Assembly (NCBI RefSeq): GCF_001667925.1 | Contig: NZ_LZJR01000068.1 | Coordinates: 62,001-126,000 of the forward strand | Source of the DNA: Mycobacterium sp. E2479 | GTDB taxonomy: Bacteria > Actinomycetota > Actinomycetes > Mycobacteriales > Mycobacteriaceae | Direction of reading: 5' to 3' | Length of the DNA: 64,000 bases | Part shown: piece after piece, positions 29,932 through 38,663 of the stretch | Position numbering within the stretch: the first letter of the stretch is position 1 | How the letters are laid out: every line of letters starts with the position of its first letter | Program-made: the position numbers and the translations under genes | The notes under the pieces: model-generated | The model's database searches: none | What the model was told of the DNA's origin: nothing | The model's input: the letters and a program-made list of their open reading frames with translations, nothing else

Positions 29932-31722
29932 GGCGGCCGGCCCGACAACACCGGCCTGCATGATCTTGATGATGACGAAAACTACCGCCACCACCAGGTA
30001 AACCCGCAGGGTCATCAGCCCCGCCCGGCGCATCGGTGACATCGTGGGCCGATCGAGCAGCGCGACGTTGGGGGTTTGCCAAGCCGACCGGTCCTGGCGC
30101 CGTACCGCCCGTCTCTCGGCACGCGTCAGCGACGAAGCGTCCTCGAGTTCGTCGACCTCTTGCGGGTCCAGGCCGCCACCGAGCGTCCGCGCGATGGCTT
30201 CGGCCTCGGTCAGGTGCCGGTGTCGTGTACCCATGATGATCAGCGCGGCACCGCCGACGATGCCGAGCGCCGCGCCGGCCGCGAGACCAGCCTCGATGGT
30301 GGTCGTCGACAGATCGGGGAAGAAGGTGGCCGCCGTCAGCGCTAGCGACAGCAGCACCAGACACCACACGATGCTCCACGCAATGATGTTCTGTCGCACC
30401 GTGTTCACCCACGGCCCCAGCACCGCTCGGTCATTGCAGAGCAGCACCAGGAATACGGTGGCCGAGGGGAGCAGCACACCGGCGAGTGCCTGTACGCCCT
30501 GGGTCACCAGGCCCAGGACGTGGTTGGGACTGAAGGAGATCGCCGCCGACACCGCGAGCAGTATCGCGTAGCCGCCGTAGAACAGCGGGGCCTCGCGGAT
30601 CTTCCAATGCAACGAGTGCCGCTTACCCATAGCATCACCGACCGCATAGGTGGTCGCCAGGCCGACGGCGTTGGCGCCGATCAGCGACGCGTCCAGCAGG
30701 ATGATCGCGAACAGCACCCCCACCGCGCGACCCAGATGCTTCGACAATCCCGCCGCGACCGCGCCCGCATCGGTGAAGTGACCCGCATCGGCGGTGCCGG
30801 TCAATCCGAACGCCGCCACGGCCATCAGCGCCGTCGCGCCGACCATGACCACAACGATTCCTATCGCCAAATCCGCTCGGCCGTAAGGGATCCAGCGGGC
30901 GGTGATGCGCTTGTCCACCACGTTTGACTGCTGGAAGAACAGCTGCCACGGCGCGACCGTCGTACCCACGATCGCGACCACCAGCAGCAACACCGTCGAG
31001 TTGAGACCGCCGGGGAATTGCGGGATCAGGCCGGCCACGGTTGCTTTGGCGGTCGGATGCACCAGGAACACCATCGGAAAGATCAGCACATTCACCGCGA
31101 TCAGGAGGAACATCAACCTCTCCCAACGGCGAAACGAGCCGCCGGCCACCACGGCGAACAGCAGCACGGCGGCGGCCGGGACGGCGATGATCTTCGGGCA
31201 ACCCAGGAAGCCGAGAGCCAATGCGACACCGATGAATTCGGTGACGATCGTCAACGCGTTCAGGACCAGCAGATCACCAACGCTGAAGGCGCCCCAGAAC
31301 TTGCCGAACCGCTCGAATATCAAGCGCGCGTGCCCAACCCGGGCCACCGCACCTAGCCGCAGTACCATCTCCTGGTTCACGTACAGCACCGGGACCAGCA
31401 GTGCCAACGTCCACAACAGGCCCATGCCGTAGTTCTGGCCCGCCTGCGCGTAGGTCGCGACGCCACCGGCGTCGTTGTCACCCACCATGACGATGAGCCC
31501 GGGCCCGGTGATCACGGCCAACGTCCGCAGCCGCCGCCAGCGTCCACTGGACGCGCCGTCCCCGTCGCGCCGGATGCGCCCGAACGCGCCGACGATGTCG
31601 CCGACGTGCGCGGAATCCACCACGGCCGGGCGTCGGGCCGGCAAGGATGCGCCCTCCGGCGCGCCAGAGGTCCCGCCGACCACCGGGGTGCGGCGGCCGC
31701 CGCCGGTGTCGATCGAAGTCAT
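29923..31722 (-). CDS. NRAMP-family transporter, NRMT-like, probable Mg2+ importer
   Basis: This 599-aa membrane protein has at least eleven hydrophobic helices in NRAMP order plus N- and C-terminal cytoplasmic extensions. The TM1 metal motif, DPGN in Mn/Fe NRAMPs, is Asp84-Ala-Gly-Gly here (MVGDNDAGGVATYAQAG). The TM6 MPH motif is Ala-Pro-Trp at 257-259 (GTTVAPWQLFFQQS). Loss of the Asn and the Met removes the soft-metal ligands. NRAMP-related magnesium transporters are known to lack this Met. An M-box riboswitch lies upstream on the same strand, so Mg2+ import is the best guess. Start choice is uncertain: ATG 31722 is used; ATG 31764 and TTG 31785 are in frame. Confidence 0.85.
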   Translation of the reverse strand: MTSIDTGGGRRTPVVGGTSGAPEGASLPARRPAVVDSAHVGDIVGAFGRIRRDGDGASSGRWRRLRTLAVITGPGLIVMVGDNDAGGVATYAQAGQNYGMGLLWTLALLVPVLYVNQEMVLRLGAVARVGHARLIFERFGKFWGAFSVGDLLVLNALTIVTEFIGVALALGFLGCPKIIAVPAAAVLLFAVVAGGSFRRWERLMFLLIAVNVLIFPMVFLVHPTAKATVAGLIPQFPGGLNSTVLLLVVAIVGTTVAPWQLFFQQSNVVDKRITARWIPYGRADLAIGIVVVMVGATALMAVAAFGLTGTADAGHFTDAGAVAAGLSKHLGRAVGVLFAIILLDASLIGANAVGLATTYAVGDAMGKRHSLHWKIREAPLFYGGYAILLAVSAAISFSPNHVLGLVTQGVQALAGVLLPSATVFLVLLCNDRAVLGPWVNTVRQNIIAWSIVWCLVLLSLALTAATFFPDLSTTTIEAGLAAGAALGIVGGAALIIMGTRHRHLTEAEAIARTLGGGLDPQEVDELEDASSLTRAERRAVRRQDRSAWQTPNVALLDRPTMSPMRRAGLMTLRVYLVVAVVFVIIKIMQAGVVGPAASF

Positions 31723-31836
31723 TGCATTCTCGCTATCTGGGGCGATTCTCACGTCGCGGGGACGCATTGGTGATGCGGCGTTCAACGAGCCTGGGGCGAC
31801 GGGCGCCGCTGGGACGCCCGCCGCCCAGGCAGTGGT

Positions 31837-32049
31837 TCAACGGTGGTTACTGTCGGAACCCGCGACGTGGCCACCCAGCGATGCGGTGACCATCGCGATC
31901 GGCATCCGCGAGACGTACAGGTTGGCCCGCTCCTGCGGGGTCAAGCTGGCCCGCCGGTGAAACCTGTTGGCCACCAACCGGCCTGCCCGCAGCATCGACC
32001 GTCCACGCTCGGATGCCGCAGAAAAACGGTGCGTGACGACAAAAGCCAT
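31837..32049 (-). CDS. Small protein of 70 aa in the M-box transcript
   Basis: A good ribosome binding site (CAGGAGAAGATC) precedes the ATG at 32049. The product is basic (VTHRFSAASERGRSMLRAGR, then NRFHRRASLT) with a mildly hydrophobic stretch YVSRMPIAMVTASLGG near the end. It lies between the M-box riboswitch and the NRAMP gene on the same strand, 114 bp before the latter, so it should be co-transcribed and Mg2+-controlled. I do not recognise it. It could be a small regulatory or accessory peptide for the transporter. Confidence 0.55.
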   Translation of the reverse strand: MAFVVTHRFSAASERGRSMLRAGRLVANRFHRRASLTPQERANLYVSRMPIAMVTASLGGHVAGSDSNHR

Positions 32050-32114
32050 GATCTTCTCCTGACAGGAGCCCGATTGGCGTCGGCACGGGTGTCAACCGCG
32101 CAAGACCAACGAGG

Positions 32115-32189
32115 TCAGGCGGTGAAAGAAATGCCGGAACCGGATCGGGACAAGACGGATTTCGGATACGGACTATCGCCAGGACTCAT
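32115..32189 (-). CDS. 24-codon leader ORF downstream of the M-box
   Basis: An ATG at 32189 is preceded by GAGGAGGTGAGGGCGAG, the strongest Shine-Dalgarno in this leader. The encoded peptide starts MSPGDSPYPKSV and ends GSGISFTA before a TGA. It has three prolines in the first nine residues and is serine-rich. It lies about 100 nt 3' of the riboswitch and 65 nt 5' of the 70-aa ORF. Proline-rich leader peptides are known in Mg2+ control (mgtL in Salmonella), so a leader-peptide role is plausible but unproved. Confidence 0.5.
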   Translation of the reverse strand: MSPGDSPYPKSVLSRSGSGISFTA

Positions 32190-32289
32190 CTCGCCCTCAC
32201 CTCCTCACGGCCAAGACACACGCGGGTGTCGCCACATTCACCTGAACGAAAGAGGTTGGAAAGACCCACGACACAAACCGCGGGCCGCA

Positions 32290-32456
32290 CCCCTCTCGTC
32301 GGAGCTTCGGCACTGCACGGCGTATCCGTAACATTCCGGAAGCCACTTGGGCTCAACCCTTGGGTCCGGGAAGAGCTGTCCTGACCCGGGGCGTCTCTCG
32401 ACGTTCGGGGTCAGTGGCCTGTATCCATGCAGACGCCTCACCTACCGAGGTGCTTG
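32290..32456 (-). promoter_or_regulatory. M-box (ykoK) magnesium riboswitch
   Basis: Reading the minus strand from about 32456, the conserved M-box blocks appear in order: CGGTAGGTGAGGCGTCTG, ATGGATACAGGCCACTGACCC, CGTCGAGAGACGCCCCGGGTCA, GACAG, then AAGTGGCTTCCGGAATGTTA, CGGATACGCCGTGCAGTGCC and GAAGCTCCGACGAGAGG (blocks quoted in short pieces only). They match the B. subtilis mgtE leader landmarks GGTGAGGC, GCTGCC-type junction, GGGTCA, CCGTGCAGTGC and AAGCTC. M-boxes bind Mg2+ and turn expression off when it is plentiful. Genes downstream are two small ORFs and an NRAMP-like transporter. This is recognition by eye; a covariance search would confirm it. Confidence 0.88.
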
Positions 32457-32568
32457 CGGGGTCCATAGTGACACCGGTGCGCGGCGTCGTCAAACCGCTT
32501 AGCGGATCCCTGACACCCTCCGCGGCTCTCCCAGCGCCCGCTAAGGACGCGCGCCTAGGCTCGGTGCC

Positions 32569-33228
32569 ATGACCACTACGTTGCAGGACGCCCGGGTCGC
32601 TTCGACGCTCGACCGCATGTATGCGGAGGCGAAAAACCAGATGGCGCTGTTGCGCGAGCGGCGCGGCGCGTTCGACCGGCCGATGACCACGCAGGAACGC
32701 ACCGAGGCGATGAGCGAGTTCTACATCCCGGTGACGCGGGACGCCGGCCGGCTGCTGTATTCGCTGGTGCGGGCCACCCGTCCGGCCACCGTCGTCGAAT
32801 TCGGCATGTCGTTCGGCATCTCTGCGCTGCATCTGGCCGCCGCGGTGCGCGACAACGGCGCCGGCCGGGTGGTGACCACCGAGCTGAGCGACACCAAGAT
32901 CGCCGCGGCCAAGCAGACGTTCGCCGAGACCGGCCTGGACGACGTCATCACCATCCTGGAAGGCGACGCGCTGTCCACGCTGGCGGACTTGGGGGGACCG
33001 GTCGATTTCGTGTTGCTCGACGGCTGGAAAGACCTGTACTTACCCGTGATCGAGATGCTGGAGCCCCGCCTGTCCACGGGTGCACTGGTCATCGCCGACA
33101 ACGCCAGCTCGGCCGACCTGGCGCCCTATCTCGATCGCGTGCGCAACCAGGACAACGGCTACGTCAGCTTCAACTTCCAGGTCCGCGAGAGCGATAGCAT
33201 GGAGATCAGCTGCCGCACAAGCGATTAG
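32569..33228 (+). CDS. SAM-dependent O-methyltransferase
   Basis: This 219-aa class I methyltransferase resembles the CCoAMT/O-methyltransferase 3 family. Motif I is VVEFGMSFGISALHLA, the acidic residue after strand 2 is in VVTTELSD, and the metal/substrate loop is VDFVLLDGWKDLY followed by LVIADNAS. It is cytoplasmic with no signal. The ATG at 32569 is the first in frame. It begins about 113 bp from the 5' end of the M-box on the opposite strand, so promoters here are divergent. It lies 3 bp from the convergent acyltransferase stop. Acceptor unknown. Confidence 0.83.
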   Translation: MTTTLQDARVASTLDRMYAEAKNQMALLRERRGAFDRPMTTQERTEAMSEFYIPVTRDAGRLLYSLVRATRPATVVEFGMSFGISALHLAAAVRDNGAGRVVTTELSDTKIAAAKQTFAETGLDDVITILEGDALSTLADLGGPVDFVLLDGWKDLYLPVIEMLEPRLSTGALVIADNASSADLAPYLDRVRNQDNGYVSFNFQVRESDSMEISCRTSD

Positions 33229-33231
33229 GGT

Positions 33232-35235
33232 CTAGCGCAGCGATTCCTCGAGCCACGGCGTGAGCCACTTCACCCCTTCGGGGGTGAGGTGAACGCCATC
33301 GCTGCGCACCTTGATGCCATCGACCTTGGGGGTATAAACCCCGTCGGGGCACAGCTTCTTGTTCAGATCGAGGATCGCGACTCCTCGATGGTGGCTCACG
33401 GTCTTGCGCAACATGGTGTTCCACAGGTTGACCCGATCCGGCTGGTCCTCCGGATACAGCCGGCCGTCCGGCTTTTCACCGCCCCGGCTGTAGGGAACGG
33501 TAGCAACCACCACGCGGACACCGGTAGCGCCCACGATGTTCAGCGCCCGTTCGAGCTCACCGTTGAGGTAGGCGTCGAAGGTCGGGTCGCCGATGTGAGT
33601 CCACTGGCCCTCGTTGACCCGGTCCACCGTCTCCCAGCGGCCGATGACGAGCAACGCGACGTCTGGCTGGTCGCGGCTGACCTGGGTCGACCAACGAATC
33701 GGCCAGCCGTCGCACTCGGACCGTTGCTCCAGAGTCTGGCCGATGTAGCGGTACGGCGTGCCACGCACCAGGCTGCATCCGATGACAGTGTGGTCGAGGA
33801 ACGTGAACCCGGGCGTCGGGGGCAGGTAGTGCATCCAGGTCCACCCGATCGAATCACCGAACACCGAGACGGTGAACGGCCGGTTGGCGTCTCGAGGCCG
33901 GCTCGCGCCGGGCGGCGACGGCGAGACCGCCGCGACGGCCGAGACGCCGGGCGGTAGCCCGGTCTCCCGCAGGCCGGGCCCGGTGCCCACCGGAATCACC
34001 AACAGAGTCACCGCGGCCGCACTGGCAACGCTCGCGGCCGCCAGCGGCAACAGCGGCACTCGCGCCGGGCGCCATCGCCGAATGGGTTGTTCGAGCAGCC
34101 AATACGACGTTGCGGCAATCAACAGCGTGGCGCCACACCGGGCAGCGAATAGCGGCAGACCCGACCATCCGGTGCGTTCGCCGTTCAGCGCCAAGAAGAT
34201 TGGCCAATGCCACAGATAGACCCCATAGGAGATGGTTCCCAGCCCCACCAGTGGGCGCAACGCGAGCGCGTGCGCGACGACTCCGCGCTGCTCCAGGGCG
34301 ACGGGTGCGATGACGATCACCGCCGCAATCGCGACTCCAATCAGCAAGCCGTGGCGGAATTCTCCGCCGGCCCCGGTGGCGTAGTGCGTCGCCGCGGCCA
34401 ATCCGGCCAAACCCAACAGCGGCAGAACCCGGGCGACCCGGCGCCCCCACCGCGTGCGGATCATGCACCAACCGCGGTTCATCGACGGCCAGTCCCGCAC
34501 CAGCAGGGCGGCGGCCGCGGCACCGATCAGCAACGCCTGCGCGCGGGTATCGGTGCCGAAGTAGATCCGGTCGCGGGTGCCATCCGACGCCGAGACGATG
34601 GCCAGAGCCGCCGAAGCCAGGGCACCGAGGGTGGCGATCAGGAACGTGGCGAAGCGCACACCACCGACGGTGGCCCGGGAACAGCGGCGCCTCGCGCGGG
34701 CGGCGAGCAGTAGGGTGACCGCGATGAGCAGCACCGGCCAGACGAAGTAATACTGCTCCTCCACCGCGAGTGACCAGGTGTGCTGCAGGGGCGAGGGTGG
34801 AGCGCCCTGGGTGAAGTAGTCGGTCTTCTGGGCGACGAATCGCCAGTTCGCCATCCACACGAAGGCGGCAATCGCGTCGTCGCGCAGGCCGGTCAGCGAC
34901 CGGTCGGGCAGCAGCTGGCGGGCGGCGGCCACGGTGAGCACCATGAGCACCAGTGCGGGCAGCAGCCGGCGCGCGCGCCGGATCCAGAAGCCGGTCAACT
35001 CGATACGACCGCTGCGTCCCAGCTCGTCCAGGAGCAGCGAGGTGATCAGGAATCCGCTGAGAACGAAAAACACGTCGACGCCGATGAATCCGCCGCTGAC
35101 GCCCGGGATGCCGCCGTGCCCGATGAGCACCAGCGCAACCGCGATCGCGCGCAGCCCGTCGAGTGCCGGGATTCCACTGGCCCGCTCCGGCCGGTCCCAG
35201 ATCGCCAACCGGCCAACCCGGCGCACCGGGGCCAC
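33232..35235 (-). CDS. Membrane acyltransferase 3 with SGNH domain, Rv0111-like
   Basis: This 667-aa protein has an OafA/YrhL-type acyltransferase-3 membrane domain (residues about 20-400, ten or more helices). It contains GIPALDGLRAIAVALVLIGH, GFIGVDVFFVLSGFLIT and WSLAVEEQYYFVWP. An extracytoplasmic SGNH domain follows, with SVFGDSIGWTW (GDS) and DGVHLTPEG (Asp-x-x-His). Such proteins O-acylate envelope polysaccharides or lipids. The start is a GTG at 35235. The position next to genes syntenic with Rv0107c-Rv0117 suggests the Rv0111 orthologue. Confidence 0.87.
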   Translation of the reverse strand: MAPVRRVGRLAIWDRPERASGIPALDGLRAIAVALVLIGHGGIPGVSGGFIGVDVFFVLSGFLITSLLLDELGRSGRIELTGFWIRRARRLLPALVLMVLTVAAARQLLPDRSLTGLRDDAIAAFVWMANWRFVAQKTDYFTQGAPPSPLQHTWSLAVEEQYYFVWPVLLIAVTLLLAARARRRCSRATVGGVRFATFLIATLGALASAALAIVSASDGTRDRIYFGTDTRAQALLIGAAAAALLVRDWPSMNRGWCMIRTRWGRRVARVLPLLGLAGLAAATHYATGAGGEFRHGLLIGVAIAAVIVIAPVALEQRGVVAHALALRPLVGLGTISYGVYLWHWPIFLALNGERTGWSGLPLFAARCGATLLIAATSYWLLEQPIRRWRPARVPLLPLAAASVASAAAVTLLVIPVGTGPGLRETGLPPGVSAVAAVSPSPPGASRPRDANRPFTVSVFGDSIGWTWMHYLPPTPGFTFLDHTVIGCSLVRGTPYRYIGQTLEQRSECDGWPIRWSTQVSRDQPDVALLVIGRWETVDRVNEGQWTHIGDPTFDAYLNGELERALNIVGATGVRVVVATVPYSRGGEKPDGRLYPEDQPDRVNLWNTMLRKTVSHHRGVAILDLNKKLCPDGVYTPKVDGIKVRSDGVHLTPEGVKWLTPWLEESLR

Positions 35236-35464
35236 CCATCGGGGCCGAGTACGGCGAGCCGGCGCGGGGTGAGACCCGCCCGGCTCTGTGCTTGCTGTCA
35301 GCGCGCCGTAACTACCATTTCGCCCGGCGCCATGGTTGATGCCGATACGTCGCTGCTCCTCCTGTTGAGTTCAGCAAGCCAGCCTAGAGGCGGGCGCACA
35401 GAATCAGGTGGAGGACACGCGAGGTGTTTTCCGCCGTGCAGCGTGGGGATTTCGGCCTGACGCG

Positions 35465-36892
35465 TCAGGTCTTGTCGGGCGCGTAACCCAGGGTGCTTTT
35501 GACCTCCAGATACTCGTGGAAGCCGAACTCGCTCCATTCTCGACCATTGCCGCTGCGCTTGTAGCCGCCGAATGGGGCGTTCAGGTCGAACGCGTGATTG
35601 ATGGTCACCCATCCCGCGCGGATCTTGCGGGCGATCTCGCGTGCCGTGTCGAGGTCGGCCCCCGAAACATAACCGGCGAGGCCGTATTGCGTGTCATTGG
35701 CGATCTCGACGGCATGGTCGAGATCGTCATAGCCGAGGATGCACAGCACCGGCCCGAAGATCTCCTCGCGGGCGATCGTCATGTCGTTGGTGACATGCGC
35801 GAAGACGGTGGGCTTGACGTAGTAGCCCTTCTCCAGCCCCGCCGGCCGGCCCGGGCCTCCCGCGACCACGGTCGCGCCCTCGTCGATGCCTTGCTGGATC
35901 AGGCGCTGAACTTTTTCGAATTGTGCCCTCGACGCGACCGGACCGATGGCCTTCGCTTCGCCGCTGCCCACGGGAACCTGTTCGGCGACCTCACGCGCGA
36001 TGGTGATGGCCTCGTCCATCCGGGAATTCGGGACCAGCATGCGCGAGGGGGCATTACAGCTCTGCCCGGAATTGGGCATCATGTTGGCCACGCCGGCGCT
36101 GACGGCTTGGGTGAAGCCGCCGTCATCGAGGACGATGTTGGGGCTCTTGCCGCCGAGCTCCTGGGTCACTCGTTTCACGGTCGCGGCGGCGTTCGTGGCC
36201 ACATCGACGCCGGCGCGGGTGGATCCGGTGAACGACACCATGTCGATGTCGGGATGGCTCGCCAAGGCCACACCGACCCCCGCGCCGTCGCCGTTGATCA
36301 GGTTGAACACCCCGGCCGGCACGCCCGCGGCATCCAGGATCTCGGCGAAGATGTAGGGCGAATACGGGGCTACCTCAGAGGGTTTCAGGACGACGGTGCA
36401 GCCGGTCGCCAGCGCCGGGTAGACCTTGACCGCGACCTGGTTGATCGGCCAGTTCCAGGGGGTGATCAAACCGCAGACGCCGATCGGCTCCTTGGTGATC
36501 AGGGTCGCCCCTTTTTGTTCGGAGAATTCGAAGTTTTTCAGCGCGTCGATGGCCGTGGTCAGGTGACCGATGCCGAGGAAGACCTGCGGCCCGGCGGCGA
36601 GCGAGGGCGGCGCGCCGATCTCTTCGGTGACCGCCTCGGCGAGGTCGTCCGCCCGCTTCTGGTATTCGGCGAGGATGGCCTGCAAGAGGTCCAGACGCTG
36701 TTCGCGGGTGCTCTGCGACCAACCGGCGAAGGCTCGCCGGGCGGCGTTGACCGCCACGTCGACGTCGGCCGCCGACCCCAGCGAGATCTTCCCGGAAACC
36801 TGTTCTGTCGCCGGGTTCTCGATGTCGAAGGCATTGGGGCGCACCGGGTCGACCCACTGGCCGTCGATGTAGAACTTCAGGTATTCGCGCAT
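35465..36892 (-). CDS. NAD(P)-dependent aldehyde dehydrogenase
   Basis: This 475-aa cytoplasmic aldehyde dehydrogenase carries the cofactor motif PWNWPINQVAVKVYPALATG (in parts TPWNWPI and KVYPALA), FTGSTRAG, the general-base Glu in TQELGGKSPNIVL and the catalytic Cys in NSGQSCNAPSRM. The C-terminal PFGGYKRSGNGREWSEFGF is standard. AAAAGGACG precedes the ATG at 36892. It is the last gene of the overlapping minus-strand catabolic operon, 15 bp after the ThDP enzyme, and would oxidise an aldehyde released upstream in the pathway. Confidence 0.9.
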   Translation of the reverse strand: MREYLKFYIDGQWVDPVRPNAFDIENPATEQVSGKISLGSAADVDVAVNAARRAFAGWSQSTREQRLDLLQAILAEYQKRADDLAEAVTEEIGAPPSLAAGPQVFLGIGHLTTAIDALKNFEFSEQKGATLITKEPIGVCGLITPWNWPINQVAVKVYPALATGCTVVLKPSEVAPYSPYIFAEILDAAGVPAGVFNLINGDGAGVGVALASHPDIDMVSFTGSTRAGVDVATNAAATVKRVTQELGGKSPNIVLDDGGFTQAVSAGVANMMPNSGQSCNAPSRMLVPNSRMDEAITIAREVAEQVPVGSGEAKAIGPVASRAQFEKVQRLIQQGIDEGATVVAGGPGRPAGLEKGYYVKPTVFAHVTNDMTIAREEIFGPVLCILGYDDLDHAVEIANDTQYGLAGYVSGADLDTAREIARKIRAGWVTINHAFDLNAPFGGYKRSGNGREWSEFGFHEYLEVKSTLGYAPDKT

Positions 36893-36907
36893 GACATCGT
36901 CCTTTTC

Positions 36908-38620
36908 TTACTGGGTGCCTTCGGCGTACCACGTCCGGAATCGGTCGTACTTGGGCATCTCCTCGGAGTTGGCCTTCGGATCGATGCACACGTGCACTAC
37001 ACCGACTTTGCCACTGGCGTAGGCGCGAGCGATCGCCGGGCCCATCTCCTCTTCCTTCTCGACGTACTCACCGTGGCAGCCGAAGCCCTCGGCAACCTTG
37101 TCCATCCGGACGTCCTTGCTCCAGTGCACACCTGGCTGCGGTGACGGCTGGGAGAAGGTGCGCTTGTACACGCCCACCTCAAGACCCCACTGGTGGTCGA
37201 CGCCCACCACGCACACCAGCGGAAGGTTTTGCCGCGCAGCGGTTTCCAACTCGGCGATGTGGAAGAGGAACGCCGAATCGCTGGTCAACAGCATCACCGG
37301 GCGCTTGCCCCCCTCGGCGACGGAGGCTCCGACCGCGTACGGCAGGCCGGTGCCCAGGTGGCCGAAGTTCTGGTTCCACATCACGTCGCGCGGCTTGGAC
37401 TGCGAGTAGGTCCACTGGAAGATCACGGTGGCGCCGCCATCGCGCACGAGAATCCCGTCCTCGAGTTCGTTGAACGCCTTGGTGGCCTCGACGACGTAGC
37501 GGGCCGGATGAATCGGCGAATGCCCGGACGGTGCCGATTCCGCCATATCCGCAAGCTCTTTCGTATCCTTTTCGATCAGGACCTGCAGCGCGGGTGCGGG
37601 TTTGCGTGGGGAATCCTTGAGCGCGTCGACCAGCTGCGGCACCACGCCGCGCAGATCGCCGACCAGCGCCACGTCGACCGGGCGGTTGACGCCGATGGCG
37701 GTTGGGTCCTGCTCGACGAGCACCCACTTGCGGTTCGCGTTGTTGGCGGCCCAATGCTGGGTCCGGCCGTAGTGCATCGGCTCGCCGAGCTCGGTTCCCA
37801 GTGCGACGCACAGGTCGGATTCCTCGACGGCCTCGTTGGCGGCCGGGGAGAACAAGTAGGGGAACGTCCGGTCCTGCAGTCCCGGAATGAACGAGGTGCC
37901 GCCGGAGGTCTGGATCACCGGGCAGGCCATCAGCTCCGCCAGCTCCTTGACCTGTTGCTGGGTGCGGGAGGTGTGCACGCCGTGGCCGACCAGCAGAACC
38001 GGGCTCTTCGCTTCGCGGATCAGCTCGACGGCCTCGGCCACCTCGCGGGTGCCTGCGCCCTGCTTGACCAGCCGGTAGGCCGACGGTGGCGGCGCGGCGT
38101 CGACGTCGAGCTCCTCCAGGATCACGTGCGACGGGAATTCGACGTAGGACGGGCCCGGGGTTCCGGACATCGCCCTGCGGATGGCCTCGTGGATGATCTC
38201 ATCCGTCTGGTCGGCGTACTCGATGGACGAGCTGTATTTCACCGACGCGGCGAAAAGCGGCTCCTGCTGGATGAATTGGATACGCCCGCGGCGTACCCGG
38301 CGCTCGGTGACGCGAGCCCGCTGCCCGCCGAGGAAAATCACCGGCGAGTTCTCGACAAGCGCGCACTGGATCGCTCCGGCAATGTTGGCCATGCCCGGGC
38401 CGAGCGTGCCGACGCACAGGCCGGGGTTGCCCGTCATCCGCGACGCCGCCTCGGCCATGAATCCCGCGCTCAATTCGTGATGCGGTGCGACCACGGACCA
38501 CCCGCGCGCGTCCGCCTCGGCGAACATGTGCACGAAGTTCGGGTCAGGAATGCCGAACAGGGTGTTGACACCCTCGGCCTCGAACAGGTCGAGGATGCGT
38601 TTGTAGACGGGCACGGCCAT
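36908..38620 (-). CDS. ThDP-dependent enzyme, acetolactate-synthase/2-hydroxyacyl-CoA-lyase-like
   Basis: This 570-aa enzyme has three domains. The N-terminal Pyr domain has the activating Glu49 in APHHELSAGFMAEAASRM and TLGPGMANIAGAIQCAL. The middle domain has VLLVGHGVHTS. The C-terminal PP domain has NFGHLGTGLPYAVGASVAEG. Where most relatives have GDGxF...NN, this one has TSDSAFLFHIAELETAARQ and then GVDHQWG. The Asp remains, but the second Gly and the Asn pair do not. The ATG at 38620 follows GAAGGAG; the upstream frame is non-coding. Placed between CaiB and ALDH, it may cleave a 2-hydroxy- or 2-oxoacyl intermediate to an aldehyde. Confidence 0.8.
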   Translation of the reverse strand: MAVPVYKRILDLFEAEGVNTLFGIPDPNFVHMFAEADARGWSVVAPHHELSAGFMAEAASRMTGNPGLCVGTLGPGMANIAGAIQCALVENSPVIFLGGQRARVTERRVRRGRIQFIQQEPLFAASVKYSSSIEYADQTDEIIHEAIRRAMSGTPGPSYVEFPSHVILEELDVDAAPPPSAYRLVKQGAGTREVAEAVELIREAKSPVLLVGHGVHTSRTQQQVKELAELMACPVIQTSGGTSFIPGLQDRTFPYLFSPAANEAVEESDLCVALGTELGEPMHYGRTQHWAANNANRKWVLVEQDPTAIGVNRPVDVALVGDLRGVVPQLVDALKDSPRKPAPALQVLIEKDTKELADMAESAPSGHSPIHPARYVVEATKAFNELEDGILVRDGGATVIFQWTYSQSKPRDVMWNQNFGHLGTGLPYAVGASVAEGGKRPVMLLTSDSAFLFHIAELETAARQNLPLVCVVGVDHQWGLEVGVYKRTFSQPSPQPGVHWSKDVRMDKVAEGFGCHGEYVEKEEEMGPAIARAYASGKVGVVHVCIDPKANSEEMPKYDRFRTWYAEGTQ

Positions 38621-38663
38621 CGTGGGGAACTCCTTCACTGGCAATCTGTCTCGTTGGCAACCG

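Noticed and set aside
29923-31722. Standard MntH manganese transporter
   Set aside because: Both the TM1 Asn and the TM6 Met are replaced and an M-box lies upstream, so Mn2+ is not the best guess.
35408-37144. A 578-codon plus-strand frame over the aldehyde dehydrogenase and ThDP genes
   Set aside because: It spans two well-supported minus-strand genes and reads as Arg/Gly/Asp-rich shadow sequence.
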